Part shown: positions 52,362 to 61,114 of the stretch, piece by piece | How positions within the stretch are numbered: position 1 is the stretch's first letter | Layout of the letters: every line of letters begins with the position of its first letter | Assembly (NCBI GenBank): GCA_964352375.1 | Contig: CAYGSA010000003.1 | Coordinates: 1 to 64,000, forward strand | Origin: UBA1672 sp964352375 | GTDB lineage: Bacteria > Pseudomonadota > Alphaproteobacteria > Micavibrionales > Micavibrionaceae | Length of the DNA stretch: 64,000 bases | Direction: 5' to 3' | Program-made: the position numbers and the translations under genes | The notes under the pieces: generated by a model | Databases searched by the model: none | What the model was told of the DNA's origin: nothing | The model's input: the letters and a program-made list of their open reading frames with translations, nothing else

Positions 52362-54356
52362 TTATTCGCTATCAATAAAAAGAGCATAATGCGGCGCCTC
52401 ATTAAAGCGGTATGAAGGGGGATTTTTAACGCTCGTACTCAAAAGAATCTCAACAGCATTACTGAACGTGCCACTGATAAACACATCTTTATTTACTTCA
52501 AAATCATCCGAGCCGTGCCATGAATATTCAATATTCTCTATTTCTGCCCAATGTTGCAGAATGTCCTTAACATTCTTTCCTTTGCGCGCCTCCCATACAA
52601 GAAGCTTCTGACTGGGGTGAGAACGGAACGTCCTGATAGCTTCTGTAGGCTTTTCGATGTCTTGCTCGGCAACATCTTTAGCAAGCTCTTCTGTAATTGA
52701 GGTGGTTTCTGAAAAAGGGGCAGCGACCTCTAGGTTCATATCAGCAGGCACAACGAAAGCCTCTTCAACAAGACTGTCTGAAGTATCCATGCCCCTGTCA
52801 TCTTCTTTGTCAGATGTCAAATCAATCGGCCCATCTGCTTCTACAACAACATTATCTGGTGAAGAGAGGTCAGAGGAGGGCAGAGAAGGAACAGGAGTGG
52901 AATTAAAATCGTCAAGGATATCATTCTCAACAATTTCTATAGTATCCTGAAAGCCTTCGATTTGATTAGATGAAACTGGGTCATCAGGAACCGTAAAATT
53001 TTGCGATTCTATGTCTATTATTTCGGGTTTTGGCGGCACTTCAGAGGACGTCCAAATAATTGTTTCTTCTGGAATAAGGCGAACCTCTTCCCCCGGGGCT
53101 TCAGCGTCTATTCTCGGGGCACTATTTTTTTTTTGATCCGCAAGAGGAGCTTCAGAAACGTCACTTTTAAATTCACTGGGGTTTACGATATCAGGAAAAT
53201 CAGAGGCATCGGTTTCTAAGATATTGTGTTCACGCTTTTCAGAAGTACGATATATTTCATCTAATGGAGATATCTCATCCTCTACAACGCTAGCTTTTTC
53301 AATTTCCTCAGCAACAGTCTCAACGCTCTCTATACTGTTCGAAACTGAAATGTCAGGCACATCAATCACTATAGGTGCATCAACGCCCACTTGTTCTTCA
53401 ATGGAATCCATTAAATCAATTTTTTCAGCGGGCTGGTCAGAGACCTTAAATTCAATCAATGTACTTCGCTTGATCACAAAATCAAGTCCAATAGGTGTAA
53501 GTGTAGCCTCAAGAACTTCATTCCATGGCTTTCCGCCAACCCAAGAAACTTTGGTTCCTGCATTTACGCCCTGACCAAAGCTAAAAGCGTAACGCGCAGG
53601 TACAACCTGCCTCAGGGCGAGGGCGAGGGGCAAATCTTTGCCAAAGCCATCAATCACATCAAAAGTTTCATTCTTGGCCCAGAAAATATCTTCCGTAGGT
53701 GGTTCAACTGTCAAAGCTTCTTCTGAAGACGTTTCCTCAGGCAAGGTGATTTCATTAATATCAAGCCCAGTGTCTTCTGGTAAAACGTTTATAGGCTGAG
53801 TGCTAGTATTTACGCTCGTATCGGGCGCAAAATCAAGTGTTAATGGCTGTGGAGTGGTCACGTCTTCAACAAAATGTGCTTCTTCTTCCAAAGCGTCAGG
53901 AACACGCTCTTCAGCTATATGAGGAGCTTTTTCAGACTCTAATGGAATTTCAATGATATCGTCTTCAATTATCTCAATAACAGAATTCTGCACATTAGGT
54001 TCATTAATTCTATCAACAACTTCTATAACGTCATTGCGTTGTTCAATTAAGTCGTCAACAACTGATTCTGTTGGTTGTTCCTGAAGATCATCAAGAACTT
54101 TAATAGTGATCTCTGGTTTCCCATCAATAACCGCCTCAACAGGAATCTCTTTAGCAGCAGACGCGCTCTCTATGGGAAGAGGCAGTGTTGCAGTTTCATG
54201 AGAAGCAGGCGGCAGTGCTTGAGGGGATTCTACCAAAGCCTTTTTTTCAGGAGGAGTCCATTCAAACCCAGCCTTGGCACCAGGGATTATCAAAAATGAT
54301 GTAACAGCAAGGGATAAGCACGTGGACGCGAAAAAACGACTATATTTAAATGACAT
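52362..54356 (-). CDS. large TcpQ-domain protein of the secretion locus
   Basis: A 664-residue exported protein: signal peptide (MSFKYSRFFASTCLSLAVTS...GAKA), a long acidic Glu/Pro/Val-rich disordered region, a first TcpQ-like unit near residues 255-290 (VSWVGGKPWNEVLEATLTPI), another acidic linker, and a C-terminal TcpQ unit near 590-664 (WEARKGKNVKDILQHWAEIE then the WHGSDDFEVNKDVFISGTF segment). TcpQ-like domains help secretin-type outer-membrane complexes in toxin-coregulated pilus and IncI pili. It lies between icmT and dotI, the traL position. A role with the outer-membrane ring is inferred. Confidence 0.75.
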   Translation of the reverse strand: MSFKYSRFFASTCLSLAVTSFLIIPGAKAGFEWTPPEKKALVESPQALPPASHETATLPLPIESASAAKEIPVEAVIDGKPEITIKVLDDLQEQPTESVVDDLIEQRNDVIEVVDRINEPNVQNSVIEIIEDDIIEIPLESEKAPHIAEERVPDALEEEAHFVEDVTTPQPLTLDFAPDTSVNTSTQPINVLPEDTGLDINEITLPEETSSEEALTVEPPTEDIFWAKNETFDVIDGFGKDLPLALALRQVVPARYAFSFGQGVNAGTKVSWVGGKPWNEVLEATLTPIGLDFVIKRSTLIEFKVSDQPAEKIDLMDSIEEQVGVDAPIVIDVPDISVSNSIESVETVAEEIEKASVVEDEISPLDEIYRTSEKREHNILETDASDFPDIVNPSEFKSDVSEAPLADQKKNSAPRIDAEAPGEEVRLIPEETIIWTSSEVPPKPEIIDIESQNFTVPDDPVSSNQIEGFQDTIEIVENDILDDFNSTPVPSLPSSDLSSPDNVVVEADGPIDLTSDKEDDRGMDTSDSLVEEAFVVPADMNLEVAAPFSETTSITEELAKDVAEQDIEKPTEAIRTFRSHPSQKLLVWEARKGKNVKDILQHWAEIENIEYSWHGSDDFEVNKDVFISGTFSNAVEILLSTSVKNPPSYRFNEAPHYALFIDSE

Positions 54357-54468
54357 CTCTTAATTCCTAATAAGTAAGCGATATGACTTGCTAAACAATA
54401 TCTGTGCAAGCATCAAAATTCAAGTGCTAACTCTAATAACGCGGTGTAGGTCTATGACTTATAAGCAT

Positions 54469-54768
54469 TTAACCATAATCAACAAATTTGTGATTGGATA
54501 AACCTGGCAAGCCAGGACGTTCACGTCCCACAAGCCAACTTCGAAGATTCCTAAGGGCAGCAGGGAATGTAAGCCCTCTATCTTCCAGGAATTTAAAAAT
54601 GTAAAAAACGATAAAAGAAATAATGATTGTCGACCACCGCAGATAAACAAGCCAAATAGGAATAAGAAACGCGACTCGGGCATCAAAGCTCATGAAGCGA
54701 ATAGTGCGCATGTTATCGCGCCAATGCCAATTTAGCTTCGCCTGAATATTGTCAATTTCTCTTACCAT
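54469..54768 (-). CDS. icmT: type IVB secretion protein IcmT (TraK-like)
   Basis: A 99-residue small inner-membrane protein. The family pattern HWRDNMRTIRFMSFDARVAF then LIPIWLVYLRWST, a membrane span and a basic LRNLRSWLVGRERPGLP tail match IcmT/TraK. It lies 9 bases after dotB, as in IncI and Dot/Icm clusters. Confidence 0.9.
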   Translation of the reverse strand: MVREIDNIQAKLNWHWRDNMRTIRFMSFDARVAFLIPIWLVYLRWSTIIISFIVFYIFKFLEDRGLTFPAALRNLRSWLVGRERPGLPGLSNHKFVDYG

Positions 54769-54777
54769 GGTCTTATC

Positions 54778-55935
54778 TTAACCTCCTGTTGCTGAAGAAA
54801 GCATTAAATAACTGCGTCGATCAATACTGCCCTCTTCAAAAGCGAGTGCTGCTGAATTTTCCATGCTCCGGCCATATTGCGGAAGCATCCTCTGAATTTC
54901 ATTGGGCCATTTTGTAAAATGCATATCCATAAGACGCTCACGCACATCATCAGGGAACTGCATCCACTCCCGAACGCCACAACGCCCTCCGCCAATACGC
55001 GCGACCAAAGCCTGCGTCACAATAAGGCGTAATGTCTCCATAAGAGCAATAGCGCGTTCCTCACGCTCCTCCATCTCATAGGTTGAAAGCATCCGCTGTA
55101 CAGTATTTGCAACGCCTAAAGTGTGAGTTGTCGTATAGACAGCATGCCCAGTTTGCGCAGCTTCGATAGAGGCATTAATCGTCTCGCGGTCACGAGCCTC
55201 GCCAACAAGGATGATTTCTGGCTTACGACGCAAGGCGTTACGAACGCCACGTGCAAAATCAGGCAAGTGACGAGGAATTTCTGACTGTGAGACTAAAGAA
55301 CGAGGGCTTTGAATATTATCATAGACATATTCAATGGGTGATTCATAAGTCAGCATCTTGCCGCACCCCTGAGGCCTCTCTAAGAGCATACGGTTCCCCG
55401 CAGCGAGTAAGGTCGTTTTTCCAGAACCTGTCGGCCCCGTAATAATAACAAGCCCCTGACGCGGTGCCCAATGTTGAATAATCTCTTGCTCGATATTGAG
55501 GTCTGCCATGGTAGGCGGTTCACTCGGCAGCGTCCGCAGTGTAATCTGCGCACCGTCACGACCTTTAGAGAGAATAGCTGTAATATTGACACGAAAACGA
55601 ATACGTGTGTAACGATCAGGGCGAATTTCGTAGGAGACATCAAGGTCGCGCCCAGACGCTAATCGCGCCCGCGCCTCAGGGCCATAGAGTTTTTCAAGGA
55701 AAACTGACATATCCGCAGCATCCATGTGACGAAACGTGCCAGGAAAAAGCTCCCCTGAGATTTCATTATAAACAGGGCGTTCACTTTGAATGGTGATATC
55801 CGAGGAATTTTGTTTAACACACCAAAGAAGAAAGTCGTCAACATGATTGTCAAAAAAACGTTGAGGCTCATCAGGCCATGTCAGCGCATGACTGTCCTCT
55901 GACTTGACAAGACTTACCGGTTTGCGGGCTTCCAT
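54778..55935 (-). CDS. dotB: type IVB secretion ATPase DotB (TraJ-like)
   Basis: A 385-residue hexameric PilT/VirB11-class ATPase. N-terminal domain with DFLLWCVKQNSSDITIQ, Walker A IITGPTGSGKTTLLAAGNR near residue 168, the AspBox EYVYDN region, Walker B PEIILVGEARDRET and the His box AQTGHAVYTTTHT are intact. It docks at the cytosolic face and energises the channel. The start overlaps dotC by 22 bases. Confidence 0.95.
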   Translation of the reverse strand: MEARKPVSLVKSEDSHALTWPDEPQRFFDNHVDDFLLWCVKQNSSDITIQSERPVYNEISGELFPGTFRHMDAADMSVFLEKLYGPEARARLASGRDLDVSYEIRPDRYTRIRFRVNITAILSKGRDGAQITLRTLPSEPPTMADLNIEQEIIQHWAPRQGLVIITGPTGSGKTTLLAAGNRMLLERPQGCGKMLTYESPIEYVYDNIQSPRSLVSQSEIPRHLPDFARGVRNALRRKPEIILVGEARDRETINASIEAAQTGHAVYTTTHTLGVANTVQRMLSTYEMEEREERAIALMETLRLIVTQALVARIGGGRCGVREWMQFPDDVRERLMDMHFTKWPNEIQRMLPQYGRSMENSAALAFEEGSIDRRSYLMLSSATGG

Positions 55936-56753
55936 GACTCCGCTCCAGTGATAAGTTCAGGTACTCCAGTGATTTGTACGGCACGGTTTCCTACCCGCAT
56001 TTCGTCGCCGCCACCAGTAATACCGCGATCAACCTGAAGCGCATAAGGAGGGGAAATCATGCCTTGCGCAAGAAGCATACGATACCTGACCATGCCTTGA
56101 AAATCTGAATCAAGACGCGCGAGATCTTCCCGAAAAATGTCATCCGCTTGCTGAACACCAAGCGCCCAGCCCATTTCAACATGCTCTTTCCAAACGGCAC
56201 GCTCTCTGTCATCTTGGGGCGTTAGAATGTCGGGTGGAGGCATAACCTCGCCCCACTCACGCTCAAGATATTGACGCCAGAGACGTGGCGCCGAAACAAT
56301 ACGCGCATTGCGAATAATATTGTAAATTTTATCGGAGACTGCGGCCGTTTGACCGTCAAGATCAATTAACATCGCATTCATGGATTCTGTAACAATGGGC
56401 GGTTCCATAAGGAAACCAGAAGGCGCCGCAATTAAAAGCTGAGTGAAGTTAAAAACCTTATCAAGATAACGCTCTCGCATAGCCATCTCTTGGCGAATTT
56501 CATAGGTCCTCTTAGCAAGACCGCCGCGCGCACCAAAAGAAAGAGCAGCCTCTTTCAAGGCCTCTTCCCGGATATCAAAAGGCAGCTCATTAAGGTCAGC
56601 TTTAGACGTAGATTTATACTTTACAAGAAATTTGAGTTCCACAGGCTCTTCTTGCGCTGTTGTAACAGGCTCTTCATTGGCCGTTGGCAATTGCGCAGAC
56701 ACTACGCCCGCGAAACCAATAAAACAAAAACCAGTGAGAAGAAGTAAACGCAT
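55914..56753 (-). CDS. dotC: type IVB secretion core protein DotC (TraI-like), without a lipobox
   Basis: A 279-residue exported protein. Signal peptide MRLLLLTGFCFIGFAGVVSA is followed by the DotC domain: LPFDIREEALKEAALSFGAR, GGLAKRTYEIRQEM, FNFTQLLIAAPSGFLMEPP and the RLDSDFQGMVRYRMLLAQGM end region. Legionella DotC is a lipoprotein; here no Cys is placed for a lipobox, so it may be soluble or held only by DotD and DotH. Downstream of dotD by 29 bases. Confidence 0.92.
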   Translation of the reverse strand: MRLLLLTGFCFIGFAGVVSAQLPTANEEPVTTAQEEPVELKFLVKYKSTSKADLNELPFDIREEALKEAALSFGARGGLAKRTYEIRQEMAMRERYLDKVFNFTQLLIAAPSGFLMEPPIVTESMNAMLIDLDGQTAAVSDKIYNIIRNARIVSAPRLWRQYLEREWGEVMPPPDILTPQDDRERAVWKEHVEMGWALGVQQADDIFREDLARLDSDFQGMVRYRMLLAQGMISPPYALQVDRGITGGGDEMRVGNRAVQITGVPELITGAESWKPANR

Positions 56754-56782
56754 GTTTTGATACCCTTAAAAGAATGCTTTTA

Positions 56783-57292
56783 TTAACCACCAAGACCAGA
56801 GTTAGGCGCATAATAAATCTCAACCATCTTGGCATTCGCATCGACTTTTACATCACCGCGCATTCCAAGTTGTAAGCCGACATCACGCAAAACATCAACG
56901 ACGCGTGTATTTTCAGCATCTATTGAAACAACGACAGGAATTGAAGGCTCACTACCCAAAACAAGAAAACCATATCCTGCACGATCAGCAAGTGTCTTGG
57001 CAATAGGCTCTATAGGCCCAACCCAGTTAACTGTAATTGTTCGGCGAAGCTCCTGCGGAACATCACTTAATGGCGAAATAGAAGCAGCGGGCGTTCTTGC
57101 ACGCTCGACCGCCGCCAGCGTCTCAAGAGCCACCGATGCGCGATCCGCGGACTGCGCAAGCATCGAAGAAACACTATCAGGAGACGCCACAATTTGTGGA
57201 CTATCTGCGCTGAACGCTATGGGTTGAGATGTACAGCCAGTCGTAAGAGCGAGGCCACAAAGAAGAGGTAATGCAAGTAAGTTACGATACAT
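56783..57292 (-). CDS. dotD: type IVB secretion outer-membrane lipoprotein DotD (TraH-like)
   Basis: A 169-residue lipoprotein: lipobox LTTGC with the lipidated Cys at residue 20, then a linker and a C-terminal secretin N0-like domain (VNWVGPIEPIAKTLADRAGY, IPVVVSIDAENTRVVDVLRD), as in DotD. It anchors the DotC-DotD-DotH ring at the outer membrane. First gene of dotD-dotC-dotB-icmT. Confidence 0.93.
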   Translation of the reverse strand: MYRNLLALPLLCGLALTTGCTSQPIAFSADSPQIVASPDSVSSMLAQSADRASVALETLAAVERARTPAASISPLSDVPQELRRTITVNWVGPIEPIAKTLADRAGYGFLVLGSEPSIPVVVSIDAENTRVVDVLRDVGLQLGMRGDVKVDANAKMVEIYYAPNSGLGG

Positions 57293-57334
57293 AATATTTT
57301 AAAACCCTAAAACAAGACAACTTAGTCTATTGAA

Positions 57335-57363
57335 ATACTAGACAAAATTGTAACGCAAATCAA
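57335..57363 (-). promoter_or_regulatory. possible promoter of dotDCB
   Basis: On the minus strand TTGATT, a 17-base spacer and TAGTAT lie about 43 bases before the dotD ATG. Both elements are two bases off consensus, so this is only a plausible candidate in a 190-base gap. Confidence 0.35.
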
Positions 57364-57482
57364 CAATAACTGCACATAATAATAACGTAAAATTTAGGTT
57401 TTTTTTATTTTACCTTTTATATACGACCTGTTTTGTTATTTAAATATGGCCGCTATGGTACTGTCAGCCTGCGCTTGCAAGC

Positions 57483-57899
57483 TTATCGGTTGTTTTTTAA
57501 AAGCCTGTTTTTTTTCATCAACGCGATGACACGTTTTTTGTATTTTTTTCCAAATTTGGGCGTTCTGGAGTGATAATGTTGCAAAGCTTGAGATAAATTT
57601 TTGGTTTCATTGAGATGTCCGTGCAAAATCCAGGCCGCAACATTGACGTTTGTGCACATATCATCACGCACTCGTTTTTTCGCAATATCCTGATCTACAC
57701 CCCACAAGCGCGCAAGCTCTGGCATCCAAATTGTATTGATTTGCATCGGTCCAAGATCATAGGAGCCATTTGTGTTGGAAACCTCTAAACCAGGCTTACC
57801 ACCCTCGGCCTTATAGATGCCCACCAATAAAGCAGGCGGAACGTCATAGGTCTGCGCAGCCATCATGATACAAGCAGCAAGAATTTGAGTTGAAGCCAT
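57483..57899 (-). CDS. SLT-fold lytic transglycosylase
   Basis: A 138-residue peptidoglycan-cleaving enzyme of the VirB1/PilT-associated type. Catalytic Glu is in GIYKAEGGKPG (near residue 32), followed by the substrate-site GSYDLGPMQINTIW, CTNVNVAAWIL and LQHYHSRTPKFG typical of the goose-lysozyme/SLT fold. The N-terminus (STQILAACIMMAAQTYDV) is not a convincing signal peptide. It probably opens the cell wall for assembly of the secretion channel, being next to dotD in the same direction. Confidence 0.88.
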   Translation of the reverse strand: MASTQILAACIMMAAQTYDVPPALLVGIYKAEGGKPGLEVSNTNGSYDLGPMQINTIWMPELARLWGVDQDIAKKRVRDDMCTNVNVAAWILHGHLNETKNLSQALQHYHSRTPKFGKKYKKRVIALMKKNRLLKNNR

Positions 57900-57918
57900 T
57901 ACATGATACCTTTAAACA

Positions 57919-58851
57919 TCACTTCGACTTGAAAAAAGTCATAGGACCTCTTTTTTCTGTGTCGTCAGACTCAGAGTCAGGCGGAGCATCATCATTGGTT
58001 GGGTCTAAATAAAAATCGATAGGATCATCAAAGCTGATATCAGGCTCTTCCAAAAGATTTTGAAATGTTTCCAAAGTGATTCCCTCAATTTCGATATCAT
58101 CACGTTTGGGGATATTCTCCGCGCGCATGGTTTCGGCAATCACGGCAATCATTTGTTTGTGCAACTCAAAATCCGTCCAAATCATTTTAAGCTGGGCGTC
58201 ATTACTCTCATTATCGCGCTGGTGATCACCAAGCGCCATAATACGGCTTACTTCTTTTGTATGGCACGCGGCATAAAGCGCGATGAGCGCACTGCGAATA
58301 TGGTGTTGCGCAAAAGGAGTGGCTTTGTCGCCATAAACATTTTGTGTAATAGCCCTTGCAGCGTCTTCAATATATTGGGACACTTGCTGAATCATTTTGC
58401 TTTCAGCTTGCCCAAATGAAAATCCATTCACGGCCTTAATCAAAGGCGCGTAGCCCTCCAGATACGAAAAGCGTAAACCACTCTGAGATTCTTGATCGTT
58501 AGTTTTTGTCGAAGATCTGGTCGCAAGCAAAGCATTCAAGGAAGACACATGGCGCTTTAAATCAAGTTCAGAGGGCAGGGCATCATTCTGCATGTAATCA
58601 TTAGCAAGAATGTTACAACACGCCGCAAGCAAATCCATACGGTCATTAAGATCAATGAGCGGGCTTTCTGATAAAGCACTTTCTTCATCAATCTGTTTGA
58701 CGGCCTCGGAAGCGCGGGTAAGCAATTCCGAAACATCGTCAATCGCCTTATCCTCGTCACGCCCATGCGAGCCGTTCACAACGGCACTCACCAGAGGTAA
58801 AGCAACCCCGTGCAAAACTAAAGAGACAATGTCAGAATGTTTCATAGGCAT
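57919..58851 (-). CDS. hypothetical protein at the 5' end of the dot locus
   Basis: A 310-residue soluble, mainly helical acidic protein (HSDIVSLVLHGVALPLVSAV at the start; an EESALSESPLIDL loop; a strongly acidic C-terminus ending FFKSK). No signal peptide, membrane span or catalytic motif that I recognise. It lies 19 bases upstream of the transglycosylase and 19 bases after the DsbC-like gene, all in one direction, so it is part of the same operon. A cytosolic adaptor or regulator is possible but unproven. Confidence 0.7.
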   Translation of the reverse strand: MPMKHSDIVSLVLHGVALPLVSAVVNGSHGRDEDKAIDDVSELLTRASEAVKQIDEESALSESPLIDLNDRMDLLAACCNILANDYMQNDALPSELDLKRHVSSLNALLATRSSTKTNDQESQSGLRFSYLEGYAPLIKAVNGFSFGQAESKMIQQVSQYIEDAARAITQNVYGDKATPFAQHHIRSALIALYAACHTKEVSRIMALGDHQRDNESNDAQLKMIWTDFELHKQMIAVIAETMRAENIPKRDDIEIEGITLETFQNLLEEPDISFDDPIDFYLDPTNDDAPPDSESDDTEKRGPMTFFKSK

Positions 58852-58870
58852 GGCTAGCTTTATTCATTAT

Positions 58871-59714
58871 CTAGCTCCGCGCGCCCAGATCATTGATAAA
58901 CGCCTCAATGTCTTTCGGCTTACCACGGATAATCTTCACCTTATCATCTTGGCCACGATAAATAATCAGGGGTGTAACGCTTAACTTCCAGGACTGCATC
59001 ACAGACATATTACGCTGCACGCCCTGTTGGTTGATTTCTTTGCGCGCCGGAAGCGCGGTTTCATCACCGCCCATATGCGCCCACCAAACCCGTTCAGGCG
59101 CTGGCGTTGCTAAAAGATAAGCCGCTTGCGCTTTTGTCTCTTCTTTAAAACCAACAGGAATCATGCGCACCTGGACACGACCAGAATCAATCAAAGGCTT
59201 CATATCACCCAACATGCTATGGCAATGTGGGCACTGTGGGTCAATAAAGCTGTAGAATAAAGGCGTACCAGCCTTTCCCAAAGGAACCCAGTTGCTACTT
59301 TCGATATCCGAAAACAACTGCTCAGAAGGCGTCTTAAACTCATATTTTTTGGCTTCAGTGGCATCAGCGATATTTGTCGATTGCTCAGGAGAATCGGCAG
59401 TTAATTGATCAAGCAAATCATCCCCTTGTGCCCGAAGGCGGCGCACTTGATCAATCGTAACGGGCTTACCGCGTGCATCAAACAAAATCCCCGAAACAAA
59501 ACCACCATCATTAGGCNNNNNNNNNNTTCTTGATGGCGATCCATCCCTCAACACCATGATCTTTACCTAAAAAACGCACCTGAGCGCCCTCATTGGCAAG
59601 GTTTTGCAAGGGCTCGGGCAGTTTTGGTAAAACCGTATCATTAGAGGTTTGGGCATTCGCTGGAAAAGCTAGAATACTCATAACAAATGTAAATCTCGCG
59701 AGATGCCTAATCAT
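58871..59714 (-). CDS. DsbC/DsbG-like periplasmic thiol-disulfide isomerase, with a short N gap
   Basis: An exported thioredoxin-fold isomerase. The signal peptide MIRHLARFTFVMSILAFPANA starts at 59714; the N-terminal dimerisation part carries GWIAIK; after a 10-N run come PNDGGFVSGILFDARGK and the redox domain LFYSFIDPQCPHCHSML (CPHC active site). The C-terminal part has the cis-Pro segment VTPLIIYRG. The frames on the two sides of the N run differ by one, so the true gap is not 10 bases; comparison with the family suggests several more codons. It may isomerise disulfides in Cys-rich exported proteins of this locus. Confidence 0.85.
59517..59526. other. run of 10 N inside the DsbC-like gene
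   Basis: Ten unknown bases. The reading frame changes across it, so the stated length is probably a placeholder. Confidence 0.95.
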
Positions 59715-59796
59715 GCCGTAAATCCTTATAGTGTCATATAATATTCGCACAATAACGAGATTGGTCACAAAGCACAACAAAAACTCTTGAAAAATA

Positions 59797-61020
59797 CTAG
59801 AAAAACAAGGCAAGAACGCCAGTATACCCATAGAGACGCGCATTGCTGATTTCCCCGCCAGCATAAAACCCGACCATCGGAACTGCCCCGAAAACATCAT
59901 GAATTAGGTCGGTTTCATTCTCTTCAGTGCTGGGGTCTTCCGAAAACCCGCGTGCGACACACGATATATATAGCGCCGCCTTAGGCTGAAAATTCCCGCG
60001 CTCCGCCATAACGCGTTTTTGCAGCGCCACCAGCGCCTCCGACAAATCAGTCACCACGCTCTTGGAGTCACGCTCCGAAAACAAGATCTGCATTCCGACC
60101 TCCACACGCTCCGCAACGGACAAAGATCGCTCCTCCGCATAAATCCCCGTCAAGCTGCGCACCATGTAATCATTTTGATCAGATTGTGAAAACGGAAACG
60201 CAGCATGAATATTGCCTTGGAACAGAGGCTTAAACTCCGCAGGAATATGATCGCTCGTCTCCATATCGCGCATATCTAGCGTCAAACTTTTAACATCAAT
60301 ACCGTGACGCTCGGCATAAAGAGCGCGCAAATCATCTTGCAAAACCTCAAGCGCTGGCCTGCCATTAATCTCCAGAATAACATTCTCGTCTGTTTTGGTA
60401 ATCGTATGCGCTTCGGCAATCGGATGACACCCTTGCGAAATCGTCGTCGAAACTTGCAGTCTATCTGTAAAAAACGCTCCGCAAACACTATTCTCATAAA
60501 GCTCGTCCGCAATCTGATAGTGCGTTTTGCGCGAAGAACTAAGGCCTCCAATCAAAAAGCTGTTTGTCGTCATCGCCAAATCTTTCAGCACCTCCTGCGG
60601 GTCTTGTTCCGACATCGGATCGCCATGCACAATCCCAAGCATCGGCGTATTGCCCTCAAGCCATTCCGAAACGCTGGATTGGTCATCACCCGTCGCGGGA
60701 AACACGCAGAAACTATCCGTATCGAATCGCCCAATCATTGCCGAAATCGCAGGCTGGTCCACAAAGGATTGCCCGCATCCCAAGACACCCATCCCGACCG
60801 AGCCAACCCAATGGTCGATTTTCAAAACGGACTTGAACAGGTTTAAAATGCTGCTCGCATCCTCAGCCAAATGATCTGATATGTAAAGAAATCCGAAATT
60901 AAACGAATCATCATCAGTCCGGACATCATTCAGCTTCTCAAGCACATTTTTGGACGTATCACGCCAGTCTGTTCCCGCGGCAGACGCGCTGGCAAAATCA
61001 CTGGAGGTAAAGACAGACAT
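59797..61020 (-). CDS. FIST-domain sensory protein
   Basis: A 407-residue soluble protein with FIST N-terminal (about 30-225) and C-terminal (about 230-390) domains, thought to bind small ligands such as amino acids. Landmarks are SVGMGVLGCGQSF, FLIGGLSSSRKTH with the preceding helix, and the conserved FGAVPMVGFYAGGEI and GYTGVLALFF ending. No output domain is fused, so it would signal through a partner. Separate from the dot operon, starting divergently from lemA. Confidence 0.9.
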   Translation of the reverse strand: MSVFTSSDFASASAAGTDWRDTSKNVLEKLNDVRTDDDSFNFGFLYISDHLAEDASSILNLFKSVLKIDHWVGSVGMGVLGCGQSFVDQPAISAMIGRFDTDSFCVFPATGDDQSSVSEWLEGNTPMLGIVHGDPMSEQDPQEVLKDLAMTTNSFLIGGLSSSRKTHYQIADELYENSVCGAFFTDRLQVSTTISQGCHPIAEAHTITKTDENVILEINGRPALEVLQDDLRALYAERHGIDVKSLTLDMRDMETSDHIPAEFKPLFQGNIHAAFPFSQSDQNDYMVRSLTGIYAEERSLSVAERVEVGMQILFSERDSKSVVTDLSEALVALQKRVMAERGNFQPKAALYISCVARGFSEDPSTEENETDLIHDVFGAVPMVGFYAGGEISNARLYGYTGVLALFF

Positions 61021-61114
61021 ATATTAAGCCCTTTAGCTGCGAGAGAAATATAGAGACAAACGCGATTCTGTCCTCTAAAATAAGCCAGATTAAACATCAG
61101 GGAAAGGATTAATC

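Noticed and set aside
29532..59714. Integrated IncI-type conjugative element
   Set aside because: No relaxase, origin of transfer, integrase, attachment repeats or plasmid replication genes are visible, and the flanks are ordinary chromosomal genes; the locus is better read as a resident secretion system.
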